Part shown: positions 55,005 to 64,000 of the stretch, in pieces
How positions within the stretch are numbered: the first letter of the stretch is position 1
How the letters are laid out: each line of letters starts with the position of its first letter
From: Mesodorylaimus sp. YZB2_4
Lineage: Eukaryota; Nematoda; Enoplea; Dorylaimida; Dorylaimidae
Direction of reading: 5' to 3'
Length of the DNA stretch: 64,000 bases
Assembly: GCA_030248295.1 (NCBI GenBank)
Contig: JASANH010001725.1
Location: 558,001-622,000 of the forward strand
Notes under the pieces: model-generated
Database searches by the model: none
What the model was told of the DNA's origin: nothing
What the model saw: only the letters and a program-made list of their open reading frames with translations
Made by a program: the position numbers and the translations under genes

Positions 55005-57777
55005 TCAAGCCTTGCTTGGTTCGCTCGGGGGCTCCGAGATGGAACTTTTCTGCGAATTCTGACTTTTCTCGCTCTTTTCCAGTTCACGCTTGCCATGGGT
55101 GACACCCTGGCGTCCAGCTCGTGGGAGATGTTTCGGCTCGTCTGCGGGACGCCAGCTCGCCGTCGGTTTAGTCAGAGTAGACCATCGCTAAAAAGAAGGC
55201 GAGATTATTATGACCAATGCAAAACGCCATGTTGCCCTACTTGACGGCTGCGATACACCTTGATGATCTGGTAGAGTGCAAAGCCGATCAGCGAAACCAT
55301 GGGGCTAGAACAAATGACCCAGCCCACATCTTGCGCCGTGTTTGACATGATTCCGTGAATGGACGCGCTGGGTTCGTAATGGATCAGTGTAGAGATGAAG
55401 ATGAACTAAACAGTTCATCGAATGAAAAAGCATAAAATCAAATCACGATGCACTCCGCTTACTCCCATGAACACGGGCGTAGCAGCAGTCCATGTCAAGC
55501 GCCAGTACCAGTTTGGCTCCTTCTTCACCATACGTTTGATGTTTTTTACAAACGCTGCCACGCCTGAAAGACCAGCAATTTCTTAAATCCAGATGGACAC
55601 AAAGATTTCTCACCATAGATCCAGCACACTACGACAGATTCGTACACAGCCAAGAACATGACGACGTAGCCGCTGGCGTAGTCGTCCCAGATGATGAAAG
55701 CCTCGATGCCACCCTGCAACTCCATCTGATCTATGTCTCTATGAAGTGTTTGTCGCCTAGACTGGGTTACCTGCGTACAGAAGGGAATACCGATCAGAAA
55801 GCACACGATGCATCCGATGCCCACGACCTTGTTCTTGTGGGGAGCCAGACGAGGGAATTGGTCGATAAGAGCTTCCGCACACGTCTCGTACAGGACAAAC
55901 TGCAAAAAAGTTGCATTTGCGATTATATGTTACATTTGCCCACAGCCTACCTGAGTGTCCAGGCCCAAAGTGATCAGCATGAGGAAGAACAGAATGCACC
56001 AAAAAGGAGCGCCACGGACAGTTCCCAACGCTTCGGGAAAGGCAACGAAAGCAAGGCCTGGAAACGCATGAAGTCACGACGAGGTGGGTGCTATGATAAT
56101 AGCTTACCGGGTCCAGATTCGGTGGCAGCATCTACTGGCACTCCTAGCAACACGCTCAGGTACCCGACGATAGAGAAGGTTGCTAGCCCGGCGAATGCGC
56201 TTGTGAATGTGTCCACGGCAGTCACGATGATCGCATCTCTGAAAACTCCCAAAATAAAGCAGCAGAAATTCATCCAAGTCACGCTGGGCACCTGAAGAAA
56301 TCATTGTGGAACTCGTTGTAGCTGGCCAGAGTGATCAAACTGCCCTGCGCTGATCCTAATGAGTAGAAAACCTGCACTGCAGCCATTCGCCACACCTAAA
56401 AACCAGACGTGGTGCTCGTGCTAAGCCAGTTTCAACGATACTGTGCTTACCTCTACTTCCTGAAGTTTGTCAGCTTTGGGCGTCAAGTAGAACAAAATCC
56501 CGTCCTTGGCTCCTGGCAGGGACACACCATAAATGAGCAGAATGATCAACGTGACGTAAGGGAAGATGGCCGTGAAGTAGACGACTTTGCCGCTGGTCTG
56601 AACTCCACCCCACAAGCACAGGAAAACCAACACCCAAGCTCCGGCCAAGCAAGCTACCAGCAAAGTGTTCACCTGGCCAGGGTTGTCGAACGTGGAGTCA
56701 GCTTGGGCGCCCAGCAAGTGGTAGCTAAACGAAAATCAGGAGCAGCATGTCTGATCGTGAAAACCTAAAATCTTGGCAACATAACGGCGCTTACAGTACA
56801 CTTACCGAAAGAACTGTTCCGAGGCCGTCATTTTCTTGGCATTGTCGATGACCGATTTCAGTGCAAGAGCATTCTGCCCGCTGTGGCACGAACGGTTGAA
56901 GTAGATGGAGCCGCTGTCATTCGTCAATTTCTTGCACCGGTCGTCTTCCACTTTCGACATGCACGCTAAAGAGGAACATATCTCAGACGGCAGCCTGGCA
57001 TGGTTACGTAGACTTACCTGCAGTCGTCCACGTATGATTGCATCCGACCCAAAGCAGCTCGGACCGAAAGGACGCGAAGAAATAGTAGATGGCCCAGGCG
57101 ATGATCACGTTGTAGTAGATGACCACATTGAGCGTGACGAAGATCACTCCCCAACCGAGACCTGAATAAACGACTCGCAGAGAAATGGGATTGAATTAGC
57201 AACTATGGCCTCGCTTTCGGCAGAAACTGGCATTTGAATGCAGGAAGCGATTAAGAAAGGCTATGGTTTGCGTGTTTCTCGCATTCTGCCATACCTCTGT
57301 GCCAGCTCCTCTTGAAAATGTATGTACTTTCGATAGACCCGCTACTGTCTGCATACTGCAATGGGCGATTGGCATCTACACCTGTGTAAATGGGCTAGGC
57401 CTCACTTAAGCCACAGCTTCAGATGGCACTCACCTTGGAACAAGGGTGACATTCGGGCGAACACTTTCGTCGGTCCAACGGAGCTGTATTGACCCAGCGC
57501 GAGCTCCATTGCGTAGAGAGGCAGTCCAGAGAGAACGATCGAGATGCCATACGGGATCAGGAAAGCGCCTGCAATGGAACCCCCAAGGCTATCAAGCTTC
57601 AAGTCCTTACCCCACATACCTCCTCCGTTCTTGTAAGCCAGATGCGAGAATCGCCAGACATTGCCTAGACCGACCGAATAGCCGACACAGGAGAGGATAA
57701 ACTGCAGCTTGCTGCCCCATTTTTCGCGCTCATTATCAGTTTGCTCTTTGATAATTTTCGACCGCGGCCTGACCATT
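55005..57777 (-). CDS. SLC6: SLC6 neurotransmitter:sodium symporter, paralogue B
   Basis: Starts [12 protein letters not shown] at 57777. Exon order and joints match paralogue [187 protein letters not shown]. The C-terminal tail ([14 protein letters not shown] and on to SEPSKA, stop at 55005) differs fully from that of paralogue A and is Ser/Lys-rich. TM1 keeps the usual GYSVGLGN. It is clearly a recent tandem duplicate, since exon sequences and even splice-flanking bases are shared. Substrate unknown. Confidence 0.9.
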
Positions 57778-58264
57778 CTGAGTTCGACAACGCAACCAAC
57801 CAACCGGGCGATGCACAAGCAGAAAGCAGGAATGACCGAACACACAGAAGCTTTTAAGAGAACCAACTTTCCTGTACACTTTACACTTACAGAGCTGTGG
57901 TCATGCTCTGGACCAACAGCATAGTGTATCCATGAGCATGACTGACATCTTTATTCCACGACACCTTGCACGTATTCTCACCATGGCAACTCGCACATCA
58001 CTATCAGACATGGAATATGCACTCGAGATACAAAGGATACAAAAATAAATACCGAAATAATGGGACGAAACCGATAAGACCAGGAATTCGGCTGCCTAGC
58101 TCTCAACCGAGGAAACAGCGTCACTATAGGACAAAAGCAGAACGTATAGGAGGACATCGAATGAGTGCGATGATCACAAGATGTGAGTGCGCATAAACTA
58201 TAGCCAACATTTAATTACACACATCAAGGGCAATCAATGCCAGGACACACCTGATCGCGTTAAT
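57778..58264. other. Spacer between JIP and SLC6 paralogue B
   Basis: Holds the SLC6-B promoter and the JIP 3' UTR. A minus-strand AATAAA lies near 57952-57957, about 310 bp after the JIP stop, as a possible polyadenylation signal. Confidence 0.5.
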
Positions 58265-61200
58265 TTAGACGTCCGATTGAACCTCCCACACGATCAGATG
58301 CGACAAGTCTTTCTTCGAAACTGCGCTTTGGCGATTCTCTTCATCTTCGTCTTCGTCACCTTCAATCGAAAGGACACAATATAGCACCAATAAATCACCC
58401 CTACTACCGTTTCTTACCAACACGGAAGTCGATGTACCCATCTCCTCCCGACACCACCATCATCCTTCGCCTCTCCGACTCCTCAGTTCGCGAGATGCCA
58501 GCCAAAGCTGCTGGATCCGCAGGCGTAGGTTCTGTGACAACGCTTAATTTACGCCCAGAGCCTACAAAACAACCAACACTGTCAGCATGCAACTTGTACA
58601 AACAATGACCTTTCCTCACCTGGAACTGACAAGAAGAATTTCACCGCATCTTTGTGCCCGTGGAAAGACAACTGCGCTTGTGCCATGTTGCAATATGGAA
58701 TAAACGTGCCCAAGCCGATGTGATCGCTGATACCTGATGGGACCGAGTAAACGCGCACGACGCCGCCAGGTGCTCTAACAGTTTGCTCCGCCGATACGGC
58801 CAACGAGCTCTTAGAAGAAACCATTTGAGGCTGCCCAGCTGAAAAAACATCAAAGTTGAAAGCTGGGCAGGCAACAAATTCCTTGGCTTACACTGACCTT
58901 CACTTAACGGCACAGAAATAACGACTCCGTTTCCAGTGCCGATCCACAAACGTTTCGAAGAAACCAACAGCGACGTGATTCGAACAAATGAGAATCCAAG
59001 TTTACTCGTACCTAAAAAAGTAGAAAGGTTGACGTGCCGAATTTTCTCACCCAGACGCTCCTCGACGCACCCAACATCTTGCTGACGTACGGCTAAAAGA
59101 GAAATCCTATATGGAACTCGTAAAGCACGTCAGATTTGCAAAGCACTCACCTCGATGTCGACGTCTTGCAAGTGAGAACACGTATGCGCATGATACAAGC
59201 GCATCGTCGAGTCTAACCTGATCGAACACCACACACCGTCTCCGACCCAGATCAACTGACGCACCTGGCTCTCTTTTCGTGGATGCGCCGAGAAAGAGTT
59301 CTAAAAGGAGCAATAAAGAACGTCAGTCGCTCCTAAACTCCTATGCTTGAGCTTACCTCGATGTTCAGGGTGCAAGGATCAATGACGAACACCAAATTAC
59401 GATAACCGCACCAAATTCTATCCGCGACGACTGTTAAACAGCGCACAGAGTGCTGCGGCTTTCCAATAGTCAACACATGATAGCCATCAGTCGACCACTG
59501 TCCATCTAAAAGGACACTACACGATTTCCCATGCATCGAACGGCCATTGAATTTCCCAATCACCTGGCTTCCGGTGAAACACAGCGACGGTGCCGTTGGC
59601 AATAGCGGCAAAAATTCTTCCCTTGTAATGACTGCAAAGTATCGAATAAAGAGTGCGTTTCGCAAAAAAATTCAATTCACTACTTACACAAGAGCCAATA
59701 CCGAATCTTCCATCTTTATCCGCCGAAGACACCGTTTCCACTCAGAAACTGACGAATGAATATACAAGCTGAAAGAGACCAATTAATGAGTCGCCTTCAC
59801 ACGAGTACAACCCCAACAACTTACTATCCATTCTGCGCACCCATCCATACTGTGGGCAAAGCAGTCGTCAACTCGCCCACACCCTGGTACCGCGATAGAC
59901 CGTCTTTTACATGCTCGGGTAACTGATTCAAGATTCGAGACTTGTACTCTGAAAAACGACCAACCCCTTACTCTGAAAAACCCCGCTCAACCATTGAAAA
60001 ACACAAGCGTGCAAAAGTTCTAGCGCAAAGCTTCGTGAATACCAGTCCACTTGAGAAAGATAAATGTCACCTTTATAAGCTTACCTTCAGCCAATTCTGC
60101 TAGATCTGCCCCGTCAGTTGCAGAGACTAGACGCAACACGAAAAATCGCTCAAACTAACAAAACTAGAGCAACAATGACAAAAATCGTTGTCCTCTTACC
60201 TGGTTTACTTTTCGATGGCGAATCCGTGCGCAGAGACTGATCAATAATTTCCTCCGCTTTCTCCGATGAAGTCACTCCGATAGCTGATCCAGAGTCTGAA
60301 AGTAGAGAAAGTTTCCCTCACACAGTGACAAGTCGACACCAGTAGTAAACTATCTGTACCCTCTGCTAAAGCGCTTTTCTTTGGCGACGACTGCTGAGCT
60401 GGACTTAAATATGTCAAACCGTCATCCTGCGCCGTCAACGCCACCCATCGAACTTCTCCCGCAGCCATGTCCACCTCTATATCTTCGTTCTTGTAATTAG
60501 CTGGGTGGCAAAGGCTGTTATAATCGCCCTCGATCGAAAGGTCGTTCTCACGCGCCCCTGAAAAACAGAATTAGAAAAGGACCAGGGAAAGTATCCAAAC
60601 TGGGCTTTACCTGGTATGGCCGAGATACATAACAAATGCGACGAGCACACATCGAACGAGTCCAAGACGTCCGCGGGATTATTAGCATCAATGACGCTAA
60701 CTTGACTTTGGCCGTGCGTAGAACTGCATATCCAAACCAGGCTCGAGTATTCCCATTCCGCATCCCAAAATTCTTTCATCTCTTTCACTTTGCACTAAAA
60801 AGCAGACTCGTTGTTACATCTGGCCTGAACAGATTTCTCGCTCGCCTAAGCCGCCATAGAAACAGGGGATGAAGCGAGGGGAATCTGCACGCTAACACCA
60901 AGAATTATGCGCAGGAAGTTAGCCATCACCACGGCAGTCAGACCAAATTTGTCCACCCAGGGGCACGGCCTTACGCTCAGTTCATGCTCCAAGCGGGCCA
61001 CTGCTTGATCGGAAGGCGGCGTTGGGGTCGATTCTAGTGGCGGCTTAGAATAAAACACACTTCCACCCACTATGTATCCTCCATCTTTCGTCCGTCCGCC
61101 ATTCAACAAAATACCAGTAGCGCACCAAATCTATAACCAGAGATTCGGCTGAGTCCACAGCGATAGAACGATACTGAGGTCCCTTACGCGCAGATTCGGC

Positions 61201-63932
61201 TCCTGATCCATCAAAGGTCGGCAATAAATGGGCACTGGCACAGTTGCTTGATTCGTATTTACAGCTGGTATGCTCCATCCGTAAGCTTGCAGTCGCCCGG
61301 ATTCGTCCTTCTTCACGTGAGCCTTCACCAATTTGTATTGTTCTTTGCGTTCAGCCGCTCGTTTCTCTGACGAACTAAAAAAAACCGGACCCCAATAAAA
61401 CGACTTACAAGGGTAACATCGTCAAAGTTTGCTTACTACTCTGAATCGAGAAAATCAAACGCCTTTGGTTTCTCCGCTTTTTTACGAACAAGCGGGTCAG
61501 TTCCAGGCAACAATTGTCTAGTGGGAGCGTTGTATCGAATATTTACAGCCGCCAATTGCTGCTGAGACGGGCTCGAAGTAGGACCGCTAAATAAACCGCT
61601 GAAGCTAAAATTTAAAACAGTCATTCTGTTAGTTTAAATTCGATGAACCACCAAAAAGCAGTTTCTTACAACTCCCAAATCGAGCCACGTTTTCGTTTTA
61701 ACGAAGGATCATTTCTCGAAGCTCGAATCATTTCCGTCCAGCGGATGGCTTCTTGCAACTCCATCAGCTTCTCCTTGTATTGATTGCGTTCCATCAGCAC
61801 ACGCGCCATTTCGACACGAGTAAAACGCTTTCTTTGGGCCATTGGTATGTCTTCTTCGTCTTTATTAGTCCGCAGTTCATCCAACTCGTGCTTAGCGTCC
61901 TTCAATTCTTGTTCCAATTCCTTGATCCGATCATTCATCTTTGCTCTGACCATTTCCAAACTTCGAATTTCTTCTCGTAAGATTTCTTGTTCACTAAAAA
62001 AAAAGAAATCGCGATCGACAAGGACAAAGCTCCTTGAATAGAACTTACCTCGTTAGCTCATCCACTTTGGCTATTAGATCATTTTTCACAATGTTCAACG
62101 CATTCTTCGTTTCCATCAGTTCCGTATTTTCTTTGATCAAATTCTCCACTTCTTTGCCCATGCCTAAAAAGAAATAGTTAGCACCAGCACTCCCACCAAC
62201 ACAGCACACACGAACACTTCACAAAAGCCAAAGATTCACGTCATTTACCGAACAGTGTGTCATTGACTAAAATACGATATCGGTCAGAGTCAACGTCCGA
62301 ATATCAGGCAGCAGTAAAGAATACAAATTCAGCGCGTTAGCTGGCATCAGAACAGCAGCGCTAATGGAGCACACGAAGGGACAAAACGAAACAGCGGCCC
62401 TTACGGAAGACATGCAAGGGAGTCGCCTCACAGAGTTCTCACCAAAGGGGTACCGTGCAAGAAAAAACGAAATTCAGACCACTTTCGCTTATGACAGGGT
62501 ACTTTTGGACCTAGCAGGCATATGCTAGCATGCATTCTTCATTCCCACAGCAGGGGCCTCAAAGATTAAAATCTGTAACGCAATGTCGAATGTTTCCCCG
62601 CACTCATATCCTGGTACCCATTCTATCTTGGCATACTATTCATTCAAGCAGGAGGAAACACGAACCCACCGAGATTCTCATCCCACCCAAGCCTACTCAT
62701 AAGAAAGCAAAACACGAGCTCTCCACGGATTAGGTCAGGATAAAGCGCAAAGCAGCCAGACAAAACAACAAAAACGAACATAAGCATTCGAGGTCTATAC
62801 TAACCCGCGGACGCAAATTCTGCTGGATCAACCAGACCTCCTTCGAAAGGATGCAAAAGAACATCGCAATGACCCGCCCGCTTAGTGAAATAGTATAAAA
62901 GAACATACCTGTCAGGTCTGCTCCCAAAGTATCGTCCGCCGAAAATTCCGATTGAGGCGTTTGACTGGGCATGCTCAATTGTCTGCTCGAGTATCTGAAG
63001 GCAATACGAGGGCAATCAAGGTCGCCGAGCTTAAAATAAACAGCTGTGACATTTCACCTGCGATCCTCGGAACTGCGAGCAGAATTGATCGGTTCGGGTG
63101 GTGCTGACAATTCCGATTCAGACCATTCTAAAATTGGACAAATTATTTGATATACTTGCCAGAATCAAACCAAGATTATAACCTTGTAAGTCCGCCGATA
63201 ACGCATGTCCTGCTCCGCCGCCGGTAGCAGCATGACTGGGTAACGCCGTTATGTCTGCCACGTGTTTGGTACCAGGGACGGGTATGATTTCACTGCTGAA
63301 ATGCATATATGAATATAGGTTATTGCAGTTACCACACAAATTGCAATGCTTACCCTTGCCGAGGTGCCAGCATCGACGCGGTCATACTTCCCAACATATC
63401 GAACTTATCGTTGCCCATCAAGAACTTAGTCCTCTCCATGTAGTCCATATGCGTTTTGAACAGCTCGGTATATCTTTCGTGCAATTTCGCGTACTCGTGC
63501 TTCATTTCCGTTTCCCGTTCCTCCATGCGATTAGCTAAACAAACAATAGCGACACTTCGCTCGCTGAAGAGTATTGATCAATAAAGTTGCTTCTTACCGT
63601 GGTCTGCAGAATTCTTGCCCTTTAGCTCTAGCATTCGAGTTATAGATTCTAACGACTGAATCTTGTCTCTGTACTCCGTTCGTTCTTCGTCAAAATGGTC
63701 TTCGAACTCCAGAAGTCTCTACAAAATAAACATCGAATTACTGTAATGCACACCCAAACAATGTTTTCTTCACCTGTTCTGCCGCCCGGCGTAGTTGTTT
63801 CTCTCGTTCATACTGGGTGACCAATTGTTCATTGTCTTCTTTCAACAACTCGACTTCCACCTCGTGCTCCTCCTTTTCCAAATATGCCAGATCCAACGAT
63901 TCCAACACGTTCACCACCAGTGGCATCAGCTC
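58265..63932 (-). CDS. MAPK8IP3/SPAG9-like: JIP3/JIP4 (sunday driver/UNC-16) motor adaptor, 5' end outside window
   Basis: The first visible exon starts at 63932 (after GTTTTAG) with [20 protein letters not shown] and [20 protein letters not shown], part of the RH1 coiled coil; earlier exons lie past the window. Next: [42 protein letters not shown] (leucine zipper), [20 protein letters not shown] (RH2), [31 protein letters not shown], then the C-terminal WD40-like domain ([64 protein letters not shown]). The last exon 58359-58265 encodes [10 protein letters not shown] and SHLIVWEVQ, the conserved C terminus, joined over a 58-bp intron; stopping at 58404 would be wrong. JIP3/4 links kinesin-1 and dynein to vesicles and scaffolds JNK kinases in axons. 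Confidence 0.93.
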
Positions 63933-64000
63933 CTAAAACCAAACATCACATCTATTCTCGATCAATCCTTCAAAATTCGATAAATTATTAAGCGTGCATA

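Noticed and set aside
58404-58418. Stop codon directly after DFRVGKKR as the end of JIP
   Set aside because: It falls inside a 58-bp intron; the spliced exon restores the conserved family C terminus.
1-64000. CRISPR arrays, prokaryotic operons or phage elements
   Set aside because: No spaced direct repeats of CRISPR type, and the genes are spliced metazoan genes.

Overview
This is animal nuclear DNA. Multi-exon genes carry mostly 50-200 bp GT-AG introns and encode clear metazoan orthologues. There is no operon structure, and satellite and transposon DNA is abundant. The RPL27 protein keeps the FRDPALK-type C-terminal half, which argues against a nematode. I would call it a small-intron invertebrate (flatworm, tardigrade, rotifer or similar) and cannot name the phylum.

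Layout. 0-5.2 kb: mostly non-coding, with degenerate tRNA-derived SINE copies and a two-exon gene for a small secreted cysteine-rich protein (minus). 5.3-13.9 kb: a near-complete WDR81 orthologue (BEACH plus WD40, minus, 12 recognised exons) with a GCGCC-rich MITE in one intron. 14.5-15.3 kb: a PGRMC/MAPR heme-binding membrane protein (minus). 15.3-28.1 kb: a gene-poor block with a palindromic MITE, minisatellite fragments, an ORF with a CXC-like cysteine cluster and a 27-bp coding repeat, a FLYWCH/MULE remnant, a 2.6 kb GC-rich minisatellite, a TIR element carrying a Ulp1-like protease with a PHD finger, and a Mutator-like element with a second element nested in its left end.

28.4-34.2 kb: an SGSM1/2 orthologue (RUN plus TBC, plus strand). 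34.5-37.8 kb: a large C2H2 zinc-finger protein (minus), convergent with SGSM and divergent from RPL27 (38.4-40.9 kb, plus), whose third intron holds a 1.45 kb TIR element. 41.2-43.0 kb: SMARCE1/BAF57 (plus). 43.7-49.3 kb: a KIF28P/KLP-6 kinesin-3 (minus). 50-57.8 kb: two tandem SLC6 sodium symporters (minus), with a truncated mariner-type element in an intron of the first. 58.3-63.9 kb: most of a JIP3/JIP4 (MAPK8IP3/SPAG9) scaffold (minus), whose 5' end lies beyond the window.

The conserved genes share no pathway. They are ordinary housekeeping or neuronal-trafficking genes (endosome, Rab GAP, kinesin, kinesin adaptor, transmitter transport). The unusual content is the mobile and repeat DNA between 16 and 28 kb and inside introns. 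Exon ends were read by eye from splice motifs and reading phase. Two small or terminal exons that an ORF scan misses were recovered this way, one in WDR81 and one in JIP. One WDR81 junction does not close in phase.
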